A DNA stretch of 64,000 bases from Evansella alkalicola (GTDB lineage: Bacteria; Bacillota; Bacilli; Bacillales; Salisediminibacteriaceae), in NCBI RefSeq assembly GCF_019042735.1, contig NZ_JAHQCR010000036.1:1-64000 (forward strand), given 5' to 3'. Below the pieces are notes generated by a model. The model was not told the origin of the DNA and made no database searches. It saw nothing but the letters and a program-made list of their open reading frames with translations. Both the position numbers and the translations under genes were made by a program. Each line of letters starts with the position of its first letter. Position 1 is the first letter of the stretch. This document shows, in pieces, positions 51,792 through 61,099 of this stretch.

Positions 51792-53399
51792 TTATTCTAT
51801 CTCTTCATACTTAAAATAATCAAAATCCCCATGCAAATTGCGTCCAGTTAAATCTTGTACACACATACCAATGAAGGCTCCTGTAAAACCTTGATCTAGG
51901 ATGTAGCCATTTACAAACTGATCCGCATGTTCATCAGAAATAGTTGTTGCATCTAGTATAGGGCCTAACTTAATCCAATCAGTGCCATTGCTAGAATAAT
52001 AAAATTGTAGATCAGCTTCACGAATCTCCGCTTTTAGATAACACCGATCCCAACTGTCTATAGATAATCTACCTTCTGATGGCTCATCATATATCCCTTT
52101 GGTATTGGAAAGAATGCCAATACATTTTCCTAAATCCTCATCATGGCTCACATGCAAGTAATAGTAGTTTTTCGTATTATAATAGTATATAAGACCAGCC
52201 AACTGCTGAAAGCTATCAGGTTCAAATTCTACAACCGTTTCCACATTAATATTAAATGCTTGCTGCCTTCGCGCAATTAAGCTCTGCCTATGAAGGGAAT
52301 TGAGTGATTCTCTTCCATATAACCTTAAAAATCCAGGTCGTTCTGTTAACGATGCCCAGCTATCTTCTATAGGAACACGTAAGGAATTAAAGTGAATGTT
52401 CAATTCCTTATTTTCGAAGTCATCAAGAGGTGATTCCTTTACAAATGGGTGTTCAGGTAGATTTGGCGCTTGAACCTTCACTTGTGCATCTCCATGCTTA
52501 CCACCAACAACCCGAAGCCAGCCTTCCTCAGACCACTCACATTTTTGTATTGCAGTTTCCCTACCTAGAATACTCCGCTCAGAAGGGTAGAGGAAACGAC
52601 TGCATAAATGAGCTAGATACCACTCGCCATTCTGTGTCTCCACCAAGCTACCGTGCCCTGCTTTTTGCAATGTAAGATGGGCTTTATTTGCTGAAGTGAG
52701 CATCGGATTTTCTGGATCCACTTCGTAAGGACCTTCAATGGAGCGTGATCTTGCCATTGTAACAGCATGGTTTACCCTCGTCCCACCTTCTGCAGTCATC
52801 AAGTAGTACCACCCATTAATTTTATAAATGTGAGGTGCTTCCGTTAAACCTAGTTCAGATCCTTTGAATATATTTTTTATTGGACCTACTAATTTTTTCT
52901 CCGCCTCAGAGTATTCTTGAAGTAAAATACCACCGAAGCGATTCTTCCCCTTTCGATGATCCCAAACCATATTCACAAACCACTTTTGACCATCATCGTC
53001 ATGAAATAAAGATGGATCAAATCCACTACTATTAAGGTAGATTGGCTCTGACCATGGCCCTTTTATATCCGTCGCTGTTACGAGGTAATTATGTGTATCC
53101 TTAAAGCCACCAAAGTGACTTTTAACATCTGTGAAAATAAGGTAATACGTTCCATTATCGTAGCTAAGGCACGGTGCCCAAACACCACCGGAATCAACAT
53201 TTCCTTTTATATCTAACTGACTCTTCCTTGAAAGTGGGTGCCCGATCAACTTCCAATGAATCAAATCTCTAGAATGGTGAATCTGTACACCTGGGAACCA
53301 TTCAAAAGTAGAAGTAGCTATATAATAATCATCTCCAACTCGAATAATTGATGGATCAGGATTAAAGCCAGGTAAAATGGGGTTAGTAATCTGTGACAT
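51792..53399 (-). CDS. xynB: GH43 beta-xylosidase / alpha-L-arabinofuranosidase
   Basis: 535 residues, no signal peptide, so cytoplasmic. Five-bladed propeller with the GH43 triad: Asp15 (FNPDPS), Asp in SGFDPSLF and Glu in TEAPH. The C-terminal 200 residues form the beta-sandwich typical of XynB-type (GH43_11) enzymes. It should release xylose or arabinose from imported oligosaccharides. GGAGGG lies before the ATG. Its own terminator follows, and it stands between the dehydrogenase operon and lipoprotein gene 1. Confidence 0.92.
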   Translation of the reverse strand: MSQITNPILPGFNPDPSIIRVGDDYYIATSTFEWFPGVQIHHSRDLIHWKLIGHPLSRKSQLDIKGNVDSGGVWAPCLSYDNGTYYLIFTDVKSHFGGFKDTHNYLVTATDIKGPWSEPIYLNSSGFDPSLFHDDDGQKWFVNMVWDHRKGKNRFGGILLQEYSEAEKKLVGPIKNIFKGSELGLTEAPHIYKINGWYYLMTAEGGTRVNHAVTMARSRSIEGPYEVDPENPMLTSANKAHLTLQKAGHGSLVETQNGEWYLAHLCSRFLYPSERSILGRETAIQKCEWSEEGWLRVVGGKHGDAQVKVQAPNLPEHPFVKESPLDDFENKELNIHFNSLRVPIEDSWASLTERPGFLRLYGRESLNSLHRQSLIARRQQAFNINVETVVEFEPDSFQQLAGLIYYYNTKNYYYLHVSHDEDLGKCIGILSNTKGIYDEPSEGRLSIDSWDRCYLKAEIREADLQFYYSSNGTDWIKLGPILDATTISDEHADQFVNGYILDQGFTGAFIGMCVQDLTGRNLHGDFDYFKYEEIE

Positions 53400-53439
53400 G
53401 CCATTCCCTCCAATAAAATTATTATTTCTAAATCATGAG

Positions 53440-53520
53440 CGATTGTCGCGCGCTCTCGTAGCCTATGTGGCAGCGCGTAGCTTCACCAGCTGCCCGCGCA
53501 GCCTACAGCGAATATAATTA
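53440..53520. repeat. Degenerate GC-rich palindromic repeat
   Basis: GC-rich block with TAGCTTCACCAGCTGCCCGCG, shortened here to its core ACCAGCTGCCCGCG, shared with the elements at 26873 and 63234. Much of the interior has diverged. Confidence 0.45.
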
Positions 53521-53560
53521 CATTACATCATCATGACTCATTTCCCGTTAGTCATAGTTT

Positions 53561-53600
53561 AAAAAACGATATCGGCAATCTAGTAAATAAATTGCCGATA
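53561..53600 (-). terminator. Terminator of the dehydrogenase-VOC operon
   Basis: ATCGGCAAT and ATTGCCGAT arms followed by ATCGTTTTTT on the minus strand, 30 bases after the VOC gene. Confidence 0.8.
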
Positions 53601-53628
53601 GCAAAGCGTTTAACGTAAAACGCATATA

Positions 53629-54021
53629 TTAGATTAGATCCTTTTGGTCCACATTAAACTCAATTAAGTTATCATCAGGATCAGCACAAAAAATCTGTGC
53701 AAAACCACTTTTACTAAATCTTTTCTCTACAATCGAGACACCTTGATCCTGTAAGTATTTCAATGTTGCTTCATAATCCTTCACTCGGACCGCAAAATGA
53801 CCATCCTTACTTTCCACTTGACGATCATATCTTAAGGTCTTTGACTCTGGGTATACAATTAAGTGGAGCTGTTGCTTTCCTATACTGTACCACGCTCCAG
53901 GAAAGTCAAAGTCTGGCCGCTTCATTTCCTCAAAACCAAGGATGTTACTATAAAAATGCTTCGCTTTATCAAGGTCAGTTACTGACAAACTCACATGATG
54001 AAGCTCTTCTATTTTAATCAA
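53629..54021 (-). CDS. VOC (glyoxalase/bleomycin resistance) family protein
   Basis: About 131 residues, one vicinal-oxygen-chelate module pair: EELHHVSLSVTDLDKAKHFY at the start, QLHLIVY and the metal Glu in NLIEFNV at the end. TTG start at 54021 with GAGGGGTGA upstream. The previous gene stops four bases before, so translation is coupled. An upstream ATG at 54105 would overlap that gene by 80 bases. Probably a lyase or isomerase acting with the dehydrogenases, exact reaction unknown. Confidence 0.85.
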   Translation of the reverse strand: MIKIEELHHVSLSVTDLDKAKHFYSNILGFEEMKRPDFDFPGAWYSIGKQQLHLIVYPESKTLRYDRQVESKDGHFAVRVKDYEATLKYLQDQGVSIVEKRFSKSGFAQIFCADPDDNLIEFNVDQKDLI

Positions 54022-54025
54022 GTTA

Positions 54026-55117
54026 TCACCCCTCAGATACTGCAGGCTCAACATTAATCGCCATATTTTGTGCTTCAATACAAAGCTCAGCAGCACGGAA
54101 TGCATGCTCTTGTGTCATGGCATTTTCAGTCCCATGCAAGCAATCTAAAATAAATTCTCCGAAGTAAGGACAACCTACCTTACCTGAGCACTCAAAGTGT
54201 TTTTCCCCTTCCTGGTTAACAAGGTAGAGATGATCCCCATTCGGGTCACGGGCAATATCAATGTACTTGCGTATTTCAATATATCCTTCTGTCCCTAGAA
54301 TAATAGTACGCCCATCTCCCCAAGTCCCTAGTCCATCTGGGGTAAACCAATCTACACGGAAATAGAATGTAGCACCATTATCTGCTACAAGGGTAGCATC
54401 ACCATAGTCCTCAAATTTCGGGTACTCTTTATAATTGTAATTAGCTACTTTGCTGTGTAAAACTTGAGCATCCTTAGCCCCAGCAAAATGAAGGAACTGC
54501 TCAATTTGGTGGCTTCCAATGTCACATAAAATTCCACCGTATTGTTCTGGATCAAAGAACCAGTCAGGTCTGCTCGGTGCATTTGCGCGGTGAGGACCAG
54601 TACCAATTACTTGAATTACCCGACCAATTGCACCTTCATCGATCAACTGGCCAGCGAAAATAGCACTCTCGACATGGAGGCGTTCACTATAGTAGATCCC
54701 CCATTTCAACCCAGTTTCTTCAACTTTTTTACGCGCTTCCTTCACTTGGTCAAGGGTGGTAAAGGCAGGCTTATCAGCGAAAAAATGTTTGCCGTGCTCC
54801 AACGCTCGAAGACCTACTTGATAGCGATCCACAGGGATAGAGGCACAGGCTACTAGATTTATAGTGTCATCTTCATAGATTTCATCTTCAGATGCTGCTA
54901 CTTTCACTTCTGGAAAAGCTTTTAGAAAGCCCTCAACTTTGCTTGGATCGGGATCATAGACAGCCACTAGCTCTGCACCAGCCTCCGTTAGACCATTACA
55001 CATACCATAAATATGCCCATGGTCTAATCCAATTGCAGCAAAACGGAACTCACCAGCTTCTACAACTTTATTATCAAAACCCTTTGGGGCATAATTCATT
55101 CCGTCATTTCTATTCAT
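54026..55117 (-). CDS. Gfo/Idh/MocA-family oxidoreductase 3
   Basis: About 363 residues. N-terminal NAD(P) fold is modified: FAAIGLDHGHIYGM lacks the usual GxGxxG. The characteristic ADKPAF (for EKP) and the Gfo C-terminal domain with SHQIEQFLHFAG follow. ATG at 55117, nine bases after AGGAG. Member of the sugar cluster; it may oxidise a sugar acid, inositol-like or keto-sugar intermediate. Substrate unknown. Confidence 0.88.
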   Translation of the reverse strand: MNRNDGMNYAPKGFDNKVVEAGEFRFAAIGLDHGHIYGMCNGLTEAGAELVAVYDPDPSKVEGFLKAFPEVKVAASEDEIYEDDTINLVACASIPVDRYQVGLRALEHGKHFFADKPAFTTLDQVKEARKKVEETGLKWGIYYSERLHVESAIFAGQLIDEGAIGRVIQVIGTGPHRANAPSRPDWFFDPEQYGGILCDIGSHQIEQFLHFAGAKDAQVLHSKVANYNYKEYPKFEDYGDATLVADNGATFYFRVDWFTPDGLGTWGDGRTIILGTEGYIEIRKYIDIARDPNGDHLYLVNQEGEKHFECSGKVGCPYFGEFILDCLHGTENAMTQEHAFRAAELCIEAQNMAINVEPAVSEG

Positions 55118-55143
55118 CGTCACTCACTCCTATTACGTCTATA

Positions 55144-56304
55144 CTATGCGTTATCTTCGTCACTACCAGTTGTAATAGTATTATCGGAGAAGTTTGAAAT
55201 ACTATTTTTTTTCTCATAAAAATAGGTTGCATTATTTAATAATCCTTCCCGTGTATAAAACGGGCTTTCCTCTGTTAAAGGTAGTTTTACCTTTTCACCA
55301 AGGCTCGCTGATTGATAGATTGCTGTTATTAATTCCAATGTTTTTCTGCCCTGCATACCATCAACCAACAATTCCTTATTCCCTTCAATAGCTTGAAGAA
55401 AATCATGAATTTGACCTGTATGCCCTTCAAACTCCACTTCTGGAAGTGCATCGTATGCCGATTGAATTTCTTTTTCTAAGGAAAGATCTTCTACTGGAAA
55501 GCCATTTTCTTGTGCAGATGACGCCTTTAACTTCCAAGGAGCAGACACACGTGCTTTTTTCCCTTGAAAAATTAATTGTTGCTCTTCCCCATGGTGTACA
55601 ACAGAACTTGTAATCTGAGCTAAGCTCCCATCCTCATACTTACCAATTGCAATGGAAATGTCCTCTACCTCTGCATTATCGTGAGACGTGTTACTTGTAA
55701 TGGCCGTAATTTCAGAAGGCATTCCTTTCATCCATTGAAAAATATCAATGTGGTGTACTGCATGATTTAGTGTGCAGCCTCCACCTTCTTTTTCCCAAGT
55801 ACCTCGCCACCAAAGATCATAATAGCTGTATCCTCGCCACCAAAACGAATCCACCTGGGTATGTACAATTGGACCCATCAGCTTTGTATCTAATATTTGC
55901 TTTAACTTCATCATAGATGTACGGAAGCGATTCTGGGCAATGACTGATAGTAATTTCCCATTTTTCTTAGCTGCAGCATTCATTGTATCGCACTCTTCTA
56001 AGGAGGAGGCCATCGGTTTTTCCACAATGACATGTTTTCCAGCATTAAGGGAATTAATCGTAATTTCTGCATGAGTATACGGGGGAGTACAAACAGACAC
56101 AAAGTCAATATCATTCTGCTCTAAAAGCTTCACGTGGTCATCGAAAACTTGCGCGTTTAAGCCATACTTTTCATTGGCCGCCTCTGCTTTTTCTGGGTAT
56201 ATATCACATAGTGCAACAATTTCACAAGTATCTGAAAACTCCTTATATCCGTTAATATGAGAAGGTGCAATAGCACCAGTTCCAATAATAGCAACCTTTA
56301 ACAC
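55144..56304 (-). CDS. Gfo/Idh/MocA-family oxidoreductase 2
   Basis: About 386 residues. Classical Rossmann motif VAIIGTGAIAPSH, VEKPMASS lysine motif and the C-terminal HAVHHIDIFQWMKG. GTG at 56304 is preferred, eight bases after AAGGGG; a GTG at 56313 lies within the site. It follows a 245-base gap with a weak cre-like site, so it may have its own promoter. Confidence 0.9.
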   Translation of the reverse strand: MLKVAIIGTGAIAPSHINGYKEFSDTCEIVALCDIYPEKAEAANEKYGLNAQVFDDHVKLLEQNDIDFVSVCTPPYTHAEITINSLNAGKHVIVEKPMASSLEECDTMNAAAKKNGKLLSVIAQNRFRTSMMKLKQILDTKLMGPIVHTQVDSFWWRGYSYYDLWWRGTWEKEGGGCTLNHAVHHIDIFQWMKGMPSEITAITSNTSHDNAEVEDISIAIGKYEDGSLAQITSSVVHHGEEQQLIFQGKKARVSAPWKLKASSAQENGFPVEDLSLEKEIQSAYDALPEVEFEGHTGQIHDFLQAIEGNKELLVDGMQGRKTLELITAIYQSASLGEKVKLPLTEESPFYTREGLLNNATYFYEKKNSISNFSDNTITTGSDEDNA

Positions 56305-56332
56305 TCTAATCACCCCTTGTGAAAAATTAAAT

Positions 56333-56346
56333 AGTTAGCGCTTTCA
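56333..56346 (-). promoter_or_regulatory. Weak cre-like half site
   Basis: TAGCGCTTTCA (plus strand) matches the conserved half of the two other cre-like sites (AGCGCTTTCA) but diverges on the left. It lies 30 bases upstream of the dehydrogenase 2 start. Confidence 0.3.
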
Positions 56347-56548
56347 ATTTTATTTATTAACTTTGTACAACCAATTAACTAAGTAGGTAAAGTAAAGAAA
56401 GAAGATGTAAGTTTTATACACTCTCTTTCTATACAACGGAAAATAGTATTAAGTATTTAGTTATACAAATATTTTTTCTAGGTTAACATACATGGCATCA
56501 AATGACACCTCATCTTTTAAGTTTTCTATAAATGGTCATTATTGTTTT

Positions 56549-57577
56549 TTAGAGCCAGACAGGGACACCATTATTTTCTGAAGATTCATAGATAGCAAGA
56601 ATTAATTGTAAAGCATTTTTACCATCTTCAAGTCGAACTTTAGGACTTCTATTCATCTTTATCGCACATACCATGTCCTCAATGACTTTCTCATGTCCAT
56701 ATCCGTAAACTGTCGGAGCGTTTTCATTGTGCTTCCTGTCCAACTCCATCATATATTTTTGTTCATCTTGATATTCTTTTTCGAAACGCCAAGCTTCCAA
56801 TCTATTTGTTGCGGAACCTCCAACAATGACAGTTCCATGCTGTCCAACTAGACTCAGTCTACCTTCCAAATCGTCTGGATAAGAAGCACCTACACCTTCA
56901 ATCATTCCTATTGCACCTGATTCAAACTCCAGTATAGCTACACCTATGTTTTCCATCTCAATATTTAAATTACTAGTCTTCACTTGACCAATTACTTTTT
57001 TAACCGGCCCCATCATCCATAGTAGTAAATCTATTGTATGAATAGACTGATTCATTAAGAACCCGTCCTTCATGTATTTCTTTCCACGCCACAGATCTTG
57101 ATTATAATAGTCTTGACCACGATACCAACGTACACTTGCCGCTCCATATGATAGTTCTCCAAAGCGACCATCTTCTAGAGCTCGCCTAGTTAATTCTATA
57201 GGTTTATTATATCGGTTTTGAAAAACAACGGTGGCTTTTACGCCAGTTCGTTTTTCCGCTTCCAACATTCGATTTGCCTCTTCCATTGATAAAGCAATGG
57301 GCTTTTCCACAATAATATGTTTCCCCGCCTCCATCGCAGCTATCGCTATTTCCGAGTGCAAATGATGTTCCGTACAAATATTCACGACATCTATTTCAGG
57401 ATCAGCTAAAACATCTCTATAATTATTGTAAACACTTACATTTTCAACTGTGAAGTTAGTCGTTTTTGTTTCATTTAGATCACAGACCGCCTTCAAAACT
57501 GCCCCTTCCGTTTCTCTTATACCTTCCTTATGAAACGGGGCAATGCGACCACACCCGATAATTGCAAAGTTCAACAT
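56549..57577 (-). CDS. Gfo/Idh/MocA-family oxidoreductase 1
   Basis: About 342 residues. Rossmann motif FAIIGCGRIAPFH, VEKPIALS and C-terminal QSIHTIDLLLWMMG. ATG at 57577 with GGAGTG nine bases upstream. It lies 45 bases after the GntR regulator gene and shares much of its sequence pattern with dehydrogenase 2. Confidence 0.9.
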   Translation of the reverse strand: MLNFAIIGCGRIAPFHKEGIRETEGAVLKAVCDLNETKTTNFTVENVSVYNNYRDVLADPEIDVVNICTEHHLHSEIAIAAMEAGKHIIVEKPIALSMEEANRMLEAEKRTGVKATVVFQNRYNKPIELTRRALEDGRFGELSYGAASVRWYRGQDYYNQDLWRGKKYMKDGFLMNQSIHTIDLLLWMMGPVKKVIGQVKTSNLNIEMENIGVAILEFESGAIGMIEGVGASYPDDLEGRLSLVGQHGTVIVGGSATNRLEAWRFEKEYQDEQKYMMELDRKHNENAPTVYGYGHEKVIEDMVCAIKMNRSPKVRLEDGKNALQLILAIYESSENNGVPVWL

Positions 57578-57622
57578 AGCTGTACACTCCATTTTTATTT
57601 TAACACAGACGTAAGTCAGAGA

Positions 57623-58297
57623 TTATTTAAAATAATTAGGGTAACGGGCCTTTAATTCTCCCTTTTCAAGATTGACTAATTCTAAATGGTTTCCCATCAC
57701 CTTCTCCGCTCCCTCAGCATCTTTATTCATAATACAATCAAAGATCTGCTTATGGTGTGAAACAAGCAGTTCCCAATTTGTATTTGATGCTAGTCGAAGC
57801 ACGCGCAAACGGTCAAAATGCCCATTCATTTGTCTGATAAAAACCCAGGTTCGTAATTTTTTATTTTCTTGGAATAACAATCTGTGAAATTCCTCATCTA
57901 ACTCAAACAGCCGCTGATTTGTACCTTTCTGTATACACATAGACTGCATCGTCAAGTTTGATTCCATATCAAAAATGAAGTCGTCTCCAACCCCGTTACA
58001 TAAATCCTTCACAATTGCCTTTTCTATATTTTCTCGTACAAACCTTGCTTCTTCAACTAAAGTGAAATCTATCCTTGAAACTACTGTACCAATTTGCGGA
58101 AAAATATCTAGTAAGTCCTCATGTCCTAATTGAAGAAACGCTTCTCTCACTGGAGTTCGGCTTACATGTAATTTTTCTGCCACTTCTTTTTCTGAGATTT
58201 TTTGACCAGGCTTTAAATCCCAATTAACAATCTGGTCTCGAACTGTTTTATATACATAATCTCTTGTTGATCCTTTTTTACGTAAATTGGCGTTCAT
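57623..58297 (-). CDS. GntR-family regulator (FadR/FCD type)
   Basis: About 224 residues. Winged helix-turn-helix at 10-75 (SEKEVAEKLHVSRTPVREAF), then an all-helical FCD effector domain with the metal-binding-type His/Asp pattern (ELDEEFHRLLF; VSHHKQIFDCI). ATG at 58297; CGGGGG lies nine bases upstream. Encoded inside the sugar cluster, so it probably represses it until a sugar-acid-like ligand appears. The shared inverted repeats at 51667 and 60353 are candidate operators. Confidence 0.9.
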   Translation of the reverse strand: MNANLRKKGSTRDYVYKTVRDQIVNWDLKPGQKISEKEVAEKLHVSRTPVREAFLQLGHEDLLDIFPQIGTVVSRIDFTLVEEARFVRENIEKAIVKDLCNGVGDDFIFDMESNLTMQSMCIQKGTNQRLFELDEEFHRLLFQENKKLRTWVFIRQMNGHFDRLRVLRLASNTNWELLVSHHKQIFDCIMNKDAEGAEKVMGNHLELVNLEKGELKARYPNYFK

Positions 58298-58371
58298 GTT
58301 GAACAACCCCCGTCCTAAATATTAAACAACGAGCTATTATCTCTTGCTTCTCTAGTAATCTTTGAAAAAGA

Positions 58372-58409
58372 AAGGCTATGACAACCTTCACTCTCGGTTT
58401 GCCATAGCC
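58372..58409 (-). terminator. Intra-operon terminator after lipoprotein gene 2
   Basis: GGCTATGGCAAACC and GGTTGTCATAGCC arms on the minus strand, followed by TTTCTTTTTC. Same core as the terminator after paralog 1. It should let the lipoprotein be made in excess over the regulator and dehydrogenases. Confidence 0.75.
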
Positions 58410-58443
58410 CTCCCTTTAATACTATTCAGTAAGAAAGGTTATC

Positions 58444-60168
58444 TTACCATTCTCCACGTACACGAGATTGTACAACATCTGTGAAGAACTCTTCGTATGC
58501 ATCAACATCTAAAGATCTGTAAGCATCTACATAAGCTTCCCACTCTGCTTCGAAATCAGCTGGATCAGCTAATACGATACGTGGATAGTGACGCTTCGCT
58601 AACTCTTCAGATTGCTCTTCAAAGATTTGGATTGGAGAACCTTGCTCGATATTTGCACTCCATGCTGGGAACCAAGGGCGATCTTCTGGCTCATCAAACA
58701 ATGCAGCAAAAGTATCAACTCCATAAGCTCCTAAGAACTCTTGGTCTGCTTCAGAAAGGCCTGCAAAGAATACTTCACCTTGTCTACGTGGTTCTACAGC
58801 ATTCCCGTCAGAGAATGTACCATTTAAACGAGGCCAGTACCACTCAAAGTAAGAAGAACCTAGCTCATCTTTCACTTCTTCTTTAGCGAATTCTACGATT
58901 TGCTCATCTGTACGCCAGTAGCGTCCATCATCGCCAACTTCATAGTTTTCACCTTCATAACCCCACATGACTTTCTTTTGCATTTCTTCTTTAATCATTT
59001 CGTTCCAGAATTGTACAATACGCTCTGGGCTTTCAGCTGCTGTAGTAATACCAACACCACGGTTAGTTGTAAATGCTGGTGGATCTAAATATTGGTCTTT
59101 ATCTACACCTTCAGCTACGATTGGAATTGGAACAAACTCACGGTCAGGGTCTCCTGCTTCTTCAAGTGCAGTACGCGCCTGGCCAATTTGCCATCCGTAG
59201 TCAAAGAATCCAAGTACACGTCCAGAAGAAAGTTTCGCTAAATACTCATCATAGTTCATAACGAACATTTCTTGGTCTAAGTGTCCATCTGCATTTAACT
59301 CGTTTAATTTCTTTAAGAAGTCATAAGTGTATTGAGAATCTGCATAAACAGTAGCTTCATGAGTTTCCATGTCAATTTGTACGCCACCATCGTTTGGATA
59401 TCCAGCTAGGTGGTTAGGAATGTTAGAGAATGCGAAGAATCGCCAGTCGTACGTTAAACCTGTATAAGGAATTGTACGCATTCCATCAATTTCAGGATTT
59501 TCTTCAGCGTATGCAAGAATTAAGTCAAAGAACTCATCTACAGTTTTAATTTCTGGGTATCCAGCATCTTTAAGTACTGCACGTTGGATCCACCATGCAC
59601 CTTGGTCAATACCAGGGTTAGGAATGAATTCCCCAACAGTTGGACCAAATGGTAAGTAGTAAATTTGACCATCATCCATTCTGAACATATCTAGATATGG
59701 AGCATAAGCTTCAAGTAAGTCTGGTCCATGCTCTTCTAGAAGGTCATCTAAAGGAATAAATGCTTCAGCGTCTAAAATAATGTCAATTGCACCGTCTGGA
59801 GCAATAACGTCTGGGTAGTCACCACTAGCAACCATTACCCCAATTTTTTGGTTCAAGTCACCAACAAGGTGCTCCATACGGAAGTTAACTCCAGTTATAT
59901 CTTCAAGCTCTTTACCGATTCTAGTTTCGTTAGAGTCGATGTCACGACCTGGGCTACCAGCGTTGAAGTAGTGATATGTGATAGGCGTAGTATCGAATTC
60001 TGGAGCTGCCTCCTCTTCATCGCCTTCATCATCACCATCGTCAGTTTCAGTTGCTGGCGGATCCTCCTGCTCTTCGTCTCCTGAAGTATCTTCATCTGTT
60101 GAACAAGCAGCAAAAACTAATAGTAACGATAAAATTAACATTAAAATCCAATTCTTTCTCTTAAACAT
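58444..60168 (-). CDS. Substrate-binding lipoprotein, LplA-like, paralog 2
   Basis: 574 residues, paralog of the protein at 49485 with colinear sequence from end to end (identical stretches include AFSNIPNHLAGYPNDGGV and RIVLADPADFE). Lipobox FAAC (Cys22) and a Glu/Asp-rich linker. Differences cluster in the linker and in residues 320-420. First gene of the leftward operon; no cognate permease in the window. A cre-like site and a shared inverted repeat lie upstream. Confidence 0.9.
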   Translation of the reverse strand: MFKRKNWILMLILSLLLVFAACSTDEDTSGDEEQEDPPATETDDGDDEGDEEEAAPEFDTTPITYHYFNAGSPGRDIDSNETRIGKELEDITGVNFRMEHLVGDLNQKIGVMVASGDYPDVIAPDGAIDIILDAEAFIPLDDLLEEHGPDLLEAYAPYLDMFRMDDGQIYYLPFGPTVGEFIPNPGIDQGAWWIQRAVLKDAGYPEIKTVDEFFDLILAYAEENPEIDGMRTIPYTGLTYDWRFFAFSNIPNHLAGYPNDGGVQIDMETHEATVYADSQYTYDFLKKLNELNADGHLDQEMFVMNYDEYLAKLSSGRVLGFFDYGWQIGQARTALEEAGDPDREFVPIPIVAEGVDKDQYLDPPAFTTNRGVGITTAAESPERIVQFWNEMIKEEMQKKVMWGYEGENYEVGDDGRYWRTDEQIVEFAKEEVKDELGSSYFEWYWPRLNGTFSDGNAVEPRRQGEVFFAGLSEADQEFLGAYGVDTFAALFDEPEDRPWFPAWSANIEQGSPIQIFEEQSEELAKRHYPRIVLADPADFEAEWEAYVDAYRSLDVDAYEEFFTDVVQSRVRGEW

Positions 60169-60281
60169 TTGACTGCCCCTCTCATTTTTAATTGCCCTTT
60201 TTTTTAGACAAATGAAACAAACGACATTTTAGAATATCTTCTAGTTAGCATCACCCCTTTCAAGTAATATGCAGTAATACC

Positions 60282-60296
60282 AGGAAGCGCTTTCAT
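60282..60296 (-). promoter_or_regulatory. cre-like catabolite-response site
   Basis: ATGAAAGCGCTTCCT on the minus strand matches the cre consensus WTGnAAnCGnWnnCA at all but the last position. It lies about 115 bases upstream of lipoprotein gene 2, suggesting CcpA control. Confidence 0.65.
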
Positions 60297-60352
60297 ATTT
60301 TTTATATCTATATATTCGAAAGACCACCCCAGTAAACTATCAGAACATTCGA

Positions 60353-60376
60353 ACTTGTAATCGTTTACATACAAGT
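60353..60376. promoter_or_regulatory. Inverted repeat shared by both lipoprotein genes, copy 2
   Basis: ACTTGTAAT and CATACAAGT, spacer 6. It shares both arms with the site at 51667-51695. The stretch from here to 60990 has no gene, only AT-rich sequence. Confidence 0.45.
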
Positions 60377-60990
60377 GCTAAAAATTATCACCCCATATGG
60401 ATGACTCATTTAACTATAACTCCTTAAAAGTAATTCAATCTTTTAATTTATTACTCTCGTTATCTAGTTGTAATCTTTTTGAAATTATACTGTAAAAAAC
60501 TGCGTATTTAGTACTATAAAAGAGTGTCTATTAATTTGTTTATTAAGTGAACCTTGTCGTTAAACCTTTAATTTAACTAGTATGGTAGAAGTATAACCTA
60601 TTTCAAAAAAAAGCACAATAACTTTTCGAATAAAAGTTTTATATTTTATTTAGTTTGTTGGGTGTTAACTATATTTAGTTAAACGAAAGGTGTTATTTTG
60701 AAGTGCTTTATTGTAAATATTCCCAATGCTAAGTGATAATGTAATGTATAACACATACTAATCACGTTGTTATTTTTTATTTGTGTTATACTCTAATGAG
60801 CGGAAATAATATAAATTGGTGTCTTTTAATTGAATAGTCAGCTTATTTGTAAATCAACATGACAGCTTCGTTAGTACACAAATTTGTAATAAATTTTTAA
60901 AAAAGTGTACTATAACCGCTTGGTTGTTTAGAAACTTCGAAAAATAGGTAATAGAAACCGAGACTGTAAACCAAACTACCTTAGTACCTT

Positions 60991-61036
60991 TAAAAAAAAA
61001 GAACTACGGATCCTCTCTTACGAGACCATAGTTCAA
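60991..61036 (-). terminator. Terminator of the PAS-GGDEF-EAL gene
   Basis: GAACTATGG and CCGTAGTTC arms enclose a second GTCTC/GAGAG pairing, then TTTTTTTTT on the minus strand. Confidence 0.88.
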
Positions 61037-61099
61037 AATAAAATAGTTAGTTGTTAAATTCATATTTAAAACAAATACTCCAATGGAACGATCAGTAAA

